Notes under the pieces: model-generated
What the model saw: only the letters and a program-made list of their open reading frames with translations
Databases searched by the model: none
Told to the model about the DNA's origin: nothing
Translations under genes and position numbers: made by a program
In this document: one piece after another, positions 32,014 to 43,484 of the stretch
Layout: each line of letters opens with the position of its first letter
How positions within the stretch are numbered: position 1 is the stretch's first letter
Assembly: GCA_030512295.1 (NCBI GenBank)
Contig: JAULSR010000010.1
Location: 682,001-746,000, forward strand
Origin: Bombardia bombarda
Taxonomy: Eukaryota; Ascomycota; Sordariomycetes; Sordariales; Lasiosphaeriaceae
Length of the DNA: 64,000 nucleotides
Direction of reading: 5' to 3'

Positions 32014-34595
32014 ATGCTGACCAGCCAGAGTGCCCCAAACACAGCTCAGAGTTTGGCCAGCTCGCAGGACGGCACATTGGACTACAGGTATGTACATGTA
32101 CCTAAGGTAGGTAGCTCGAATCACCGCCCACCACCGCCCACCACCCTGGCCCACGGTCGCCCTCGACAGAGATGCCATCACTGCCATTCACAACCTCCAA
32201 ACCCGCCAAAATATCCCGGCCTGCCTCTCGCACATCCTCAATCGCGACATCCGGCTCCGGAATCGAGCGGGGCACCCTGAGGAAAAAACCGTCTGCGGGA
32301 ATTTTGACAACGACGATCTCGGCCACGGGAGAAACGACGACGCGAATTACGGCGACACCCTGCACCACCACCACCACCGCCGCCGCTACCGCCCGCACTG
32401 CATCTACTCCAACTTTGGCTCGACGCTCAATCACAACAACAAAAACAACAACAACAAACACACCCTCGTCCCGCCCTCCGCTCCGGCCCCGCGACCACAA
32501 TGGTGCGCCATTGCGGCGGGCATTAAAACCAGCACCCGACTCGAATTGCTGCTCTCCGATGACCGCCAGGATGCCTTTCGACAGGCCATCCTCCACCGCC
32601 ACCACCAACTCCCGCCTTCCTACCGTTGCAAGGGGACTCGGCAAGCCCCCATTGACTCCCAAAATCGCAGCCAGAGCGACGACACCCCAGAACCAAACCA
32701 CCTCCGTTATCACCCCCCAGGTCAGGAGAAATGCCCGCCCCGAGTCGGCCATCTCGAGTAGCAATAGCCACGCCAATAGCAACACTGCCCCTGCCCGCGA
32801 TAGAGACGACTTTACATCGCCCGTGTCGCTCTTCGTAAACAACAACAACATCACACCGCGATCCGGGTCGAGACAGACCCGCGTCGACAGTACGAATACT
32901 ACTCCGAATGGCACCCCAAACCCAGAGCGGCCGGATGCGTGGGAGGCAAGGTCAGCCATGGGCATCTCGCCTTCGGGGACGGGTGATGGACCCAGACGAC
33001 CAATGGTGACCTTTAGCCCCAGCTCTGAAGTCGGCAGCGCGAGACAGGATCCAGACTCAAAATTCTTCTATGCCTTTGATGCAAAGAAGCCGTCACAGCA
33101 GGCAACATCCAGCAGGCCGCCCCCAGCACCTTTACAGAAGCCGGCCACGTTCTTTTACGCAAATGGAGGCGCCATACCACCGCGGGCCACCTCCCCCGCT
33201 CCGTTAACACCTATGCTTGCATCCCCACAGCCCCAAGACGACCTGATGAGCAAGTTTGTCTACGCAAATGGAACACCCGACTTTAACGCACCAGCAAAAC
33301 CCAGCTTCTCCCAGCGTTCGAGGCCCAGTTCGGTTGTTTCGACATCGTCCAGAGTAACGACGAGCAGACAACCGCCCGCAGTTTTGCAGGCCCCCTACAC
33401 TTCACAGAGATCAACATCGCCTGTCAAGTCCCAGCTTTTGCCATATCCGCCCGCCAAAAGTGCAAGTACGCCTGGCCTAGTCTCACCGCGGTCTCTTGCT
33501 TCGCCAGTCAGTCCTATGGGTAGCCAGCCAACCCAATGGAGACAAACGCCAGACGTCCCATCCAGAAAAGTCTCGGGAGGGTCGTCTCACTCTCACGCTC
33601 GCACTGGCAGCCTGGTCATAGCTGAACCACCTGCTGTGGCAAGGATCATGTCCGCTCATAGCTCGCTTCCTTCGTCTGAAGGCACTACACCCCCAAACGA
33701 CTCGGCTCCTTCTTCATTTCCCAGTAATCCAGCCAGCATCGGATTTGCTTCGCTTCTGCAAGCGGCCGAAGATTCTGCCAACAACGAAGAGCTCAAATCA
33801 GAGTCTCTAAACAGCCCGGCCAAGTCTGTGTCGCAAGAAACGCAGTTGACTGACCTCGTGGCTAGCGCGCGCCGAGAGCGGAAGGTCCAGGACTTGCAAA
33901 TTACGAATGCAAGCCTGGAGGCAATCAACCGCACTTTGGAGAGGCAGCTGCGGAAGCAGACGGCAGAGATCCGGCGCTTCAAGCGTCTCTCGCGGTCTGG
34001 GCGGCTAAGCTTGGCTTCCATGGGCAGCCGAGTCGTGTCGGATTCGACCGTGGACGGCGGGGCCTTGGCAAGGGCCGGTCTGGGCCTGGACGACCTGAGC
34101 GAAGAGGAGAGTGAGCTGGAGGCGGAGGAGGACGATTTCGATGATGACGACTTGTCCAGCTCCGGGGACTCTGCAGAGCTGAGCCCAAATACAGTCGCTT
34201 TCCGCGATGCCCGTCATCGCAAAAGGGACGAACAGAGGTTACAACTCGATCTGTCCAAGCATCAACAGCTGCTAGTAGACAGTCAAAAGATCAACCAAAG
34301 CCTAAAACGGTGTCTGGGCTGGACTGAGGAGCTGATCAAGGATGGCAAGCGCGCTCTCGAGTACAAAGTCCGAGTCAGTGATGTCGAGTTGGGAGGGCGG
34401 GTGCTTGCCCCCGAAGTCGTGGAGGCACGGGAGGCAGGGGAGGACGCCGACGATGACGACGACGAGCATGATTTCTTTGACGGAACACAGTCGGAGTTGG
34501 GTGAGCATTCTGACAATGAGACCTGCGAGGAGCCCTGGATCAAGGAGACGCAAGACAGGGACAGCGGGATTGTACTACCAAAGGACGGCGGATAA
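32014..34595 (+). CDS. Low-complexity coiled-coil protein with FYANG motifs, apparent frame change
   Basis: I do not recognise a characterised family. Exon 1 is 32014-32087; a GTATGT...CAG intron joins it to exon 2 at 32170. The first frame of exon 2 reads RDAITAIHNLQTRQNIPACL and later LELLLSDDRQDAFRQAIL, which look like genuine protein, but it stops at 32761. The frame that stays open to 34595 takes over at about 32590-32640 (LPTVARGLGKPPLTPK onward). No intron fits; an extra base, or two missing ones, would explain it, giving about 832 residues. The body is Ser/Pro-rich and disordered, with three F-F/V-Y-A-x motifs (KFFYAFD, TFFYANG, KFVYANG). A coiled coil follows (QDLQITNASLEAINRTLERQLRKQ), then an acidic segment and a second helical block near the C-terminus. 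It may be a scaffold protein; that is a guess. Confidence 0.65.
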
Positions 34596-36559
34596 AAAAG
34601 AGCGCGCGCGCACATGGACTGAAACTCTTGACCTGAACCAACTACAGTGGCACACGACACTCGGTAGATGGACGGTCTCACGCACACACCTCACCACTCC
34701 TGGAACCATAATTTCCTTGCTTATTCTCATTTTCTATTTCTGTTTCGGGCGGCATATTGGCACGTGGAGTACTGGCTGCATCTGGGGACCGGGTTTGTTT
34801 CTTCTTCCTACAACAGGTACACAGCTTTTAGCTACGTTTCGCGTGCCTGCTTGTGCCTTTTATACACATCTTTACTTTTTTTCTGTTTCAATTCGTTTCA
34901 CTTCTATCATGACTTAGTCAAGCTGGAAACGCCAGGCATGCCATGAGTGGAGCCGACGGCGAGCGGCTCCCATCTTTTCTTTTTGTCTCTCTGAGGAGTT
35001 GCAAAATATACATACCCTACTACTTTCTGCTTTTCCTTTGTCAAAAACCCCCTCATGTAACAATAGATACCCAAGCATATGTGCGTGCAGGGTGTGCGGT
35101 TAGAGAGGAAAATTTTATAGGAGCGTGGGCATCGGATACACGCTTTGACTTTTATTCTGCTGGCTCTTCAATGTTTTATATATCTGGCTGGCTTCTGGTT
35201 GGCCTTTGTGGTGAATAATAATGAGCACCACAGTTACAACTACAACTACCACATAATACGTTAGTACTTGATACCCCGTAGGAGATTTTGTAGCAGGCAG
35301 GCAAAAGCAAATGGGGTTGATGATGTGTTCACTTTTTGACGGAAGCTTGAATCCAGTAATTACATATATACCTACATAAAGTAGGTACGTATAGGTGTAA
35401 TCAAATATAGCGATGAGAAGAGGGAATGTGTGTGTACGTGTGTATGTGTGTATGAAGCTCAAAATCGCAGTGAGATGCGTAGAATACATCAAAAGCTCAT
35501 CACATCAAGTATGAGTGCATCATGTTTTGTGACACACTTGCATAATTGTGTATATCTTATCCATAGGCGATAATCAACTTTGAAGCTATCCACAACCGAG
35601 ATACACTGAGGAAAGTTCTCTTTCCCAAGATGCTCCAGTGCAACCTGAAGATGGTAAAATAGAACAAAAGGCCACTCACAACGGCATTCAATTTTCAATG
35701 CCACTTTGCGATCACAGAAAATCCAAAGCAATCACTCACCTAACAGCAACAACCACCAGATTGATAGAAAATTTCATTGAATTATTAATATGGTATATCT
35801 CGCACCGACACACATCAAACACAAGTTCACATAATACCAATAAGAATGTCCGCAGTCCACCATCGACAGGCCCCTGATTGCAGCAGCAGGGAGCCCAGTC
35901 AACAGCGTGCCCGGATACCAGGCTACTCGCATCATGGGTTTAATATCAGCACATCTTCGGCGCAACAACAGTCATCAAGGCCACCCAAAAAAAATTGGGG
36001 GCGACTGAATTGTAATTTGACATCCGTGCTTTTGTTGTTCCCATCGGCCTACCCACTACCACACGTTGCACAGGAGTATTATTATATAGGGTAAGGGGAG
36101 AGAAGGAGAGAGAGAGAGAGAAAAGATAATCGCGGTCAGTCAATAAGACGACTAATCTCTTACCTGTTTTGTAAATTTAGCATGACCAATGTAAAGGTTG
36201 ACCTTAGTTAGGTTGTAAAGAACAAAAAGCAGTAATAGAATGCTCAAGTTCATCATACATACGTATATTAAAAGTGTGTTAGTATTAGTAGGTTAACCAA
36301 CCCGGGCACCTGTACATGGCTACCAAGTTGAAAATGTATGTGCTGGGGGAAAAAGGTTTCATGCCACCCTCTTTCTTTCCCCGTGCCTTCGTGTGGTACG
36401 ACTGCTAAGACATCGCTCAGTCGCCCCCGCCCGTAATCGTGTTCATGGCCGCTTTAATATCAAAAAGGGGAATGGCATTGAATCGCTGCTGCTGTTATGT
36501 CTGTTGCTGCTGCTCGGGGGGTCCCATAGCCCCCGCGGTAATAGTAGTAGTAAGCACGT
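34596..36559. other. Intergenic, convergent 3' regions
   Basis: About 2 kb between the coiled-coil gene (+) and ERG9 (-). It is AT-rich with a GA microsatellite at about 36101-36121. Small ORFs show no family features and no RNA gene was recognised. Confidence 0.5.
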
Positions 36560-38168
36560 TTAAAGCTCTTCGTGGCCGAGCGTGGGCGCGGCTCCTGGCA
36601 GGCTCACAATGCTCGCGATGCCGTTGAACTTGGACTGAATGTCCTGGAAGGCATTATCGAATCTTGCTCCAAAGTACCATGCAACTCCAACCTGTAACTA
36701 GTCAGAAGGGTGTTAACTATATGGGCTCGAGGGGGAATACGCACCATCATTCCTCCAATAAGGAACAATACTGAGAGCACAGAGCAGATGAGGTAGAAAG
36801 CCTCCAAGGTGTCCATGACAGGCTCCTTGTCTGGACCTGTTGCGGCCACTTGGCCAGCTGCAATCTTCTTTGGGTCTTGGGTCGGGAATATCGACTCAAT
36901 AAATTGCTCGATCTGTTTGCTTCTCGTTAGCCACATGGAAAACCACACAAAGTTATCCGCAGATGAAGGATGCTTACCTTTCCGCACTGGGCACTGATGG
37001 CCAAAAAGTTAGGATCCCTGGGATCGTTTTTCTTGTGTATCCTCCTCACATAGCGCCTGAAGACACCGCACACGACGCGTAGATTTTGTGTCGACTCTGT
37101 CATGAGCTGGCAGGCGTCGCCCTTAGTGATCTTGATGTTCTTCTCAAAGATGTCGGGGTTCCGGAAGAGGAGCTCAATGGTCGCGATGGCCATGCTCTGG
37201 GGAATAGCGACGAAGTTGAACACACTCTGGTCGCGGATGCCGGCCATGTAGTAGAGACACTCATCGGCGTGCCGGAGCGCGTTCAACACCATCTCGGAGC
37301 TGCAATCGAGAGCGATTTGGCGGTTCTCGGGGGCAAATAGGTCGTCCCAGTTGTCGACATATTTGCTCCAAATCTCCTTGGGCCAGAAGCGCCTTTTGTC
37401 GACCCAGTCCTCGTGTATGTCGCGGATGATGTTTGTCTTTTGGAGAAACTGGCCCATGCTCTCAGTCAAGTCCATGCGAACCAGTAATTGCGGGTTTGCG
37501 AGGTTGCTCTCGACAAAGAGGCGCGTCAGACCCTCGCCCACCAGGCCGGCCACGTAGTGGCAGTACAGCTCGTAGTCGTCAATCGTGTCGACGCCGTCGT
37601 TGTTGAACTCGGCGTTCAGCACATAGTCGGCCATGCCGTTGCCCATCTTCTGGGTGATGTCCTTGATGATGGCGTAGTAGGGCTTCTTGACGTTCTTGAG
37701 CTCGGTGACGATGTTGTCAAAGTGCACGAGCAGCTCCCGATCCTTCTCGTTGGGGCCGTTCCTGTCAAAGGTCCAGCCGTCCTGCTCCATGAGGTTGTGG
37801 AAATCCCGTAGAAGCGGCTCCTTCTCGACGACGCTGAGGGTCATGTCGTCCTCAATGGTGTCGAGTCCGCGCAGCACTAGGTAGAAGAGGCAGATGGGCA
37901 TGAGCAGCTCGGGGTTGAGTTCTTGGATGACGGCGGAGAAGGAGCGCGACGTCATGTTCAGGTAGTGGTAGCATGCCTTCTCCGTGGGCGTCTCCTTGGA
38001 GACATCACGCCTGTGGACGGGCTCGTGCCATACCTTCCTGCAGCGGGCTGTCAGACCAAAGTCACCTGAAGAGGGGCGGGTTCAGGGGACGACGACGAAC
38101 CATTGAATGACGGCTCTCAATTGATTTGGATGGAGGAGAAAGTACGCAAGTTGCTTGGCGGCCACCAT
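36560..38168 (-). CDS. ERG9: Squalene synthase (farnesyl-diphosphate farnesyltransferase)
   Basis: Four exons: 38168-38101, 38037-36978, 36912-36745 and 36691-36560, encoding 475 residues, a normal fungal length. All introns (63, 65 and 53 nt) are GT-AG and keep the frame. The first aspartate-rich motif is LRGLDTIEDD (Asp82-Asp86). The central motif is YCHYVAGLVGEGLTRLF (from Tyr181), and the second Mg-binding motif NIIRDIHEDW includes Asn225, Asp229 and Asp233. The C-terminus has a membrane anchor (YLICSVLSVLFLIGGMMVGVAWYF) for the ER, followed by a short tail. The enzyme couples two farnesyl diphosphates to squalene with NADPH, the first committed step of ergosterol synthesis. It is divergent from the UDP-sugar gene with a 1.6-kb spacer. 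The start at 38168 gives the typical MxxxxQLxYFLLHPNQLRAVIQWKVWHEP opening. Confidence 0.97.
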
Positions 38169-39755
38169 GGTCGCCTCGTGTGTGGTCGGGAGATGCCGAC
38201 GGGTTGATGGCTTGGGTGATTGCGAATGCTTCAGGAGCAAGCGATGGTGCGTGGGTGGCTGTGGGTGGTGATGCGGTAGTGAATTAGAGTCGTAGGGTAG
38301 ATAGAGGAGAGAGAGAGCAAAAGGCAGATTGACGGTGTTGAGACCTCTTGTATCCGCACTTTAAATTGCCACGTTGAGTGAAGATTCGAATTGAAGAAAA
38401 CCACCGCAACACAGGTTTCGTCGACGAATTTGGTGCAGGTTTGAAGGAGTGGAAGGCCAGACAAACAAAAGCGCCATGGGGGAGAAGGAAGTTGCCGGGA
38501 GGTCGTAGTTGACTTGACGCAAATTTCGAATTCTGCCGGGGGCAGGTGCCAAGCCTCGAGCTAGAGGATGCCGGGTTGGAGCCTCTGGGCGAGAAGCGAG
38601 ATTCTGGTCCAACCGGACCGGTTAGGCGGCTCCTGGCGTGTGGGTCCCTGGTCTCGCCCTCATTGGCCAATGGTACCACACTTCTCCCCTGCGAAGTGTG
38701 TGAAGTTCACAACTTCGGTGTTGACGTCAAATTGTGAACCTAACCGTACCGTTAAAATGAGGGGAACGCGTTGATGAACAACTGCTGAGGTGTTGCTGTT
38801 GCTGCTGCTGTCGCTGAGTAGCAGCGGGCATTGGGGAGCGGGCATTGGACGGTCGCGTCGGATAGCTGCGTCACCCAGTGCCGGCGAGGGCCCATTTGTG
38901 CGTGCATGCATTTCTGCGTGCATCTTGTGACTGTTGCTGCCATTGACTCGCTATGTTCCATCCGTCTCTAACGATGTCTCGGCAAGTTAATTTATAGCCA
39001 GAACTGCACTCCATTCTGCACTCCACTCTACACTCCACTAAAATGGTACTTACCGTAGTACCAGTTTGCTTAGCGACAACCTGCCACGCACTGTTAGTGC
39101 TCTCTGTCGCATCCCACCTGCCCGGTTATTTGATTTGCCCAAATTCTAGACACCAACTGACCTGCATCTTCAAGCCTTGCTCCATTTTATCTGTCACTTG
39201 TTGTTGAACGATCCGAGATTGATGACAGTCGAATACGCACCATACGGGGAGAGTGCCAAACACGGCCTCTCACGATTGCACCGTGGCCAATGGTTGAGGC
39301 CGCTGCAGGTATTCCGCACTGGGAATATCCTGTATGCGTAACCCTTCCCTGACCTGCGTTAGCTCCCCGCGTTCGGGAAAGGTGGCAGCTGCCTTTATTT
39401 CCGTCTGCTACATTCAAGATACCCTTTTGCGCACCATAGCTTCTTTCAAGGTCAAGTACCCAAGGCGTATATCCCAATCAGCTTAGCTACGGTACCTACC
39501 TAGGTATTGAGGGAGACGACGCCTCACCTCCTCAGCCCGACGCTGCTCATTATCTGTCTCGACTTCCCTGACTGTCAGCTATCATTCTCACTATTTATAC
39601 CGTTTAACCTCTCGCCTTGCCGCTCTTATTGAAGACGTGAAAGACTAACATTTCTAATATATCGTCTCACCTAGTAGACCAGATACCAGCATACTCATTA
39701 TCATCTAAAACGTGCTTCGATTTCAGACAAAGTCCTACTCTAGTCACGAACGACG
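38169..39755. promoter_or_regulatory. Divergent ERG9 / epimerase-reductase intergenic region
   Basis: About 1.6 kb with the promoters and leaders of both genes. It contains a TACCTACCTAGGTA block at about 39494-39507. No ORF with family features; sterol-response elements could not be assigned by eye. Confidence 0.5.
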
Positions 39756-40731
39756 ATGGCGGCAACCAGCGCCAATGGGACGGCCCGCGCCAGCCGCTTC
39801 CTAATCTGGGGTGGCGAGGGTTGGATCGCCGGTCACCTCAAGACACTGTTCGAGAGCCAGGGCAAGGAGGTGCACACAACGACGATCCGCATGGAGAACC
39901 GCGAGGCCGTCCTCGCCGAGCTCGAGCGGGTGCAGCCCAGCCATGTGCTGAATGCCGCCGGCTGCACCGGACGCCCCAACGTGGACTGGTGCGAGGACAA
40001 CAGGGAGGCCACTATGAGGTCTAATGTCATCGGCACGCTGAACCTGGCCGACTGCTGCTATATCAAGGGCATCCACTGCACCGTCTTCGCCACCGGCTGC
40101 ATCTACAAGTATGACGCGGCCCACCCGTGGGACGGCCCTGGCTATGTCGAGACGGATCCCTCCAACTTTGACGGCAGCTTCTACTCCATGACCAAGGCTC
40201 ATGTCGAAGAGGTACAACCTTATTAACTGTCTTCTCTACCTTGTTCACGCTCTCCTTTGCAATGCTGACCGCCTCTTGCAGATCATTAAACACTACAACA
40301 ACTGCCTGGTGCTGCGTCTGCGCATGCCTGTGTCAGACGACCTGCACCCGCGCAACTTTGTGACCAAGATCTCAAAGTACGAACGCGTCGTGGACATACC
40401 CAACAGCAACACGATTCTGACGGACCTGCTGCCGGCGTCCATCCTGCTGGCCGAGCACGGCGAGGTGGGCATCTACAACTTCACCAACCCGGGCGCCATC
40501 TCGCACAACGAGGTGCTGACGCTGTTCCGGGACATTGTGCGGCCCGGCTTTACGTGGAAGAACTTCAGCCTCGAGGAGCAGGCCAAAGTGATCAAGGCGG
40601 ACCGCAGCAACTGCAAGCTGGACACTACCAAGCTCACGACCAAGCTGGCCGAGTACGGCTACGAGGTCCCCGAGATCCACGACGCGTACAGTCAGTGTTT
40701 TGAGCGAATGAAGGCTGCTGGCATCCAATAG
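39756..40731 (+). CDS. UDP-4-keto-6-deoxy-glucose 3,5-epimerase/4-reductase (UDP-rhamnose synthesis)
   Basis: Two exons, 39756-40211 and 40282-40731, joined by a 70-nt phase-0 intron (GTACAA...TTGCAG), encode 301 residues. It is a short-chain dehydrogenase/epimerase-fold protein. The N-terminal nucleotide motif is FLIWGGEGWIAGHL (from residue 15) and the catalytic pair lies in YSMTK (Tyr143, Lys147). Landmarks VLNAAGCTGRPNVDWCEDN and FATGCIYKYD match the bifunctional NRS/ER and fungal ER enzymes that turn UDP-4-keto-6-deoxy-glucose into UDP-rhamnose. Known fungal homologues (for example in Botrytis) act with a separate 4,6-dehydratase, which is not in this window. The product would feed rhamnose-containing cell-wall or extracellular glycans, or glycosylated metabolites. 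It acts in the cytosol. The identification is strong. Confidence 0.9.
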
Positions 40732-41690
40732 ATGATAGTGAATTTGGTGTGTGTGTGAGAGAGAGCGAGGTGTTGATGTGTATCCCTTATTGATGGTCCC
40801 TTATTGATGGTCCCTTATTGATGGAAGGTTTTGGCCGGAGTTTGGGGCGTATATCTAGCTGACTGCATAGATATTAAGCGCAACTGTTTTGCATCCTCAG
40901 CATAGTCCTCTCGATGCGATAACGTTGTCTTAACTGAAAGCTTGACTTGAGGGGGTTTTAGTGTGTGCGACCGGAGACTGGCGGGGTTCTGCAGGTGATG
41001 GGACGCCGTGAAACCTTGACATGTGAGCGGCATGTCTTTACTTCGTCAAGATACGTGCCGTTATAGGGCAAAATATATGTGTATCTGTTGGTGTAAAGAA
41101 CAAGAAGACGAATCCATTCCACTGCAGATTTCTATTCTTGCAGACGGGAGGACTACTATCGGCTGATTAGAATCTAGATTTGATCTAATCGATTGGAATT
41201 CGCAGTTGACAACGTCTGTGCTGCTGACCCCGCCTTGTCTTCAGGGACTCCCCACCTAGCACAAGCTGACTGCGGTCTGCGGCAGCTTTAGGCCTTATTA
41301 GTGGCGTATAACCAAGGTACCGCGGTACATCCCACGTCAACGTAATCGGCCAGGATTCTGGAAAACGTAGAAGCGGCGTAATCTTGCATCCCAAGTCTTG
41401 GATTCTTAATCATGACAACGTGCACCTGAACCGTCTTAACTCTCCGTTTTTTTTTCTCCTAGAGCATCTCTACGCCCTTCACGAGCAAGAGATCCGATAT
41501 TCCCTCGGCACAGTGACGTTGGGTAGCCAAGGAGCCCTCTATCAGCCCATTTGTTCCCACTTGGACATTTGCATTATTCTCAAGCGAATCGGGGAGAGTC
41601 CTCGCAAGCAAACACTGCTCGACCACGACACGCGAGACCCGAAACCCAACTCTCCCGTGCCTCCCATCACCTCCCCCTCTCGTGGCCGCC
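40732..41690. other. Intergenic between epimerase/reductase and DnaJ genes
   Basis: About 960 bp: 3' UTR with a 14-bp repeat (40783-40824), then the promoter of the DnaJ gene. No further gene is supported. Confidence 0.5.
40783..40824 (+). repeat. Three perfect 14-bp tandem copies
   Basis: TCCCTTATTGATGG is repeated three times without mismatch, about 50 bp after the stop codon of the epimerase/reductase, so probably in its 3' UTR. Confidence 0.92.
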
Positions 41691-43484
41691 ATGGTGGTCG
41701 ACACCGCATACTACGACGCCCTGGGCGTCAAGCCTACAGCGACAGAGCTTGAGATCAAAAAGGCATACCGAAAGCTCGCCATCATCCACCATCCCGGTGA
41801 GTGATTGCCATTACTGCTACCACAATCCCCCGACACAAGCCATCCAGATCCAAAGCTAACTCGGCCTCGTCCCCCCACTCAGACAAGAACCCCAACGACC
41901 CGACCGCACACGAAAAGTTCCAGACCATCGGCGAAGCGTACCAAGTTCTCTCCGATGTGGACCTACGGAAGGCCTACGACAAGTATGGCAAGGAGTCGGC
42001 CCGCCCGACCGAGGGCTTCGTCGACCCGGCCGAGTTCTTCACAAGTATATTCGGCGGCGTGGCCTTTGTCGAGTGGATCGGCGAGATCAGCCTTATGAAG
42101 GACCTGACCGCCACCATGGACATCACCATGGCCGCCGCCGAGGCCGAGGAGGCCGAGGAGGCCGAGGCCGCTGCTGCTGAGGCCGCCGCAGCTGCCGCCG
42201 CCGCCGGCGACGACGAGTTCCCCGGCACCGACGACGCGATTAAGGAGAGTATAAAGACGTCGGGTGCCGCTCCCGCCGCCGCCACAAGATCGGAAAAGCC
42301 CACCGTCGTGAAGCCCCCTACCGTCATAGTCGAAGACGAGAGGCACGCCCCCGTACCAGAAGCAGCCTACCGGACAAGCGGCTCCAAAAAGGCCCCCTCG
42401 CCGACGCCGTCCCCCCTCCCCGCACGCAAAGCATCCCCATGCGCCCGGCGCTCATGGACCGCCCGTCATCGGACGCGGGCGGCGACGACGCCTCGGGCAC
42501 CGACCTCAAGCGCAAGGACAAGAAGAAGTCTGGGCTCAGCAAGGAGCAGCGCGAGCAGCTAGCCGCCTACGAGAAGGAGCGCGCGCGCATCCGGCAGGAG
42601 CGCGTCGACGCCCTGGCCAAGCGGCTGCTCGACCGCATCTCGGTCTGGACCGAGACCGACAAGGGCGCCGACGTGACGCACGCCTTCCAGGAGAAGACGA
42701 GGCTCGAGGTCGAGGACCTCAAGATGGAGTCGTTTGGGCTAGATATCCTGCACGCCATCGGCGCCACGTACGTGAGCAAGGCGACGGCGCTGCTGCGCAG
42801 CCAAAAGTTCTTTGGCGTCGGCGGGTTCTTTAGCCGTATGAAGGACAAGGGCACGCTGGTCAAAGACACGTGGAACACGATTAGCAGCGCGATCGATGCG
42901 CAGCGGTCGATGGAGGAGATGGCGCTCATGGAGCAGCTCGGCGGCGAGGAGTGGACGGACGAGAAGAAGATCGAGTACGAGCGTCGGGTCACGGGCAAGA
43001 TCTTGACGGCTGCGTGGAGGGGCAGCAGGTTTGAGATCCAGAGCGTACTGAGGGATGTTTGTGATGCGGTGCTGGGGGATAAGAAGGTGCAGCTGTCCAA
43101 GAGGCTCGAGAGGGCGCAGGCGCTGATTCTGGTTGGAGAGATTTGCGCCGGGGTGAGTTTTTTTTGTTTTGTTTTTTTGCCGCTGCTGCGACATATTTCA
43201 TCGTGCAACTTGATGTGAGATGGAAAAAGATGACTGACTTGATAAACTAATAGGCAAAACGCACTCCCGAAGAAGAGGGTGATTACATGGCGTTTGAGCA
43301 GCTCGTCGCGGAGGCTGCTATGAAGAAGGAGAAGGAGTCCAAGAAGAAGGATAAGGGCAAGGACAAGCACCACCACGGCAAGAAGGACGGCAGTGGAGAG
43401 GGATCAGGCGATGATGCTGGGTTGGGTCATGCCGAGCAAGCAGCTGCCGCCGCCGCCGATGCGCCAAATGTGCCCCGCGCCTAA
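41691..43484 (+). CDS. DnaJ-X protein (class C Hsp40, Caj1/Djp1-like), apparent frameshift
   Basis: Exons 41691-41796, 41883-43152 and 43254-43484. The J domain is at residues 5-70 (YYDALGVKPTATELEIKKAYRKLA). Its HPD motif (residues 34-36) has the Asp codon split by intron 1. FQTIGEAYQVLSDVDLRKAYDKYG completes the domain. An Ala/Glu-rich stretch and a Ser/Pro linker lead to the X domain (RLLDRISVWTETDKG, FGLDILHAIGATYVSKA, WRGSRFEIQSVLRDVCD) and a Lys-rich tail. Class members such as yeast Djp1 and Caj1 stimulate Hsp70, for example in peroxisomal or ER-membrane protein import. The J-domain frame ends in noise at 42562. The X-domain frame is already open with TQSIPMRPALMDRP before 42439. The switch lies at 42380-42425, near a C6 run (42411-42416), and fits one missing base; about 535 residues would then result. 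Confidence 0.87.

Noticed and set aside
32102..32965. 287-codon antisense frame over the coiled-coil gene
   Set aside because: Val/Gly-rich mirror of Thr/Pro-rich sequence; no start context or homology cue.
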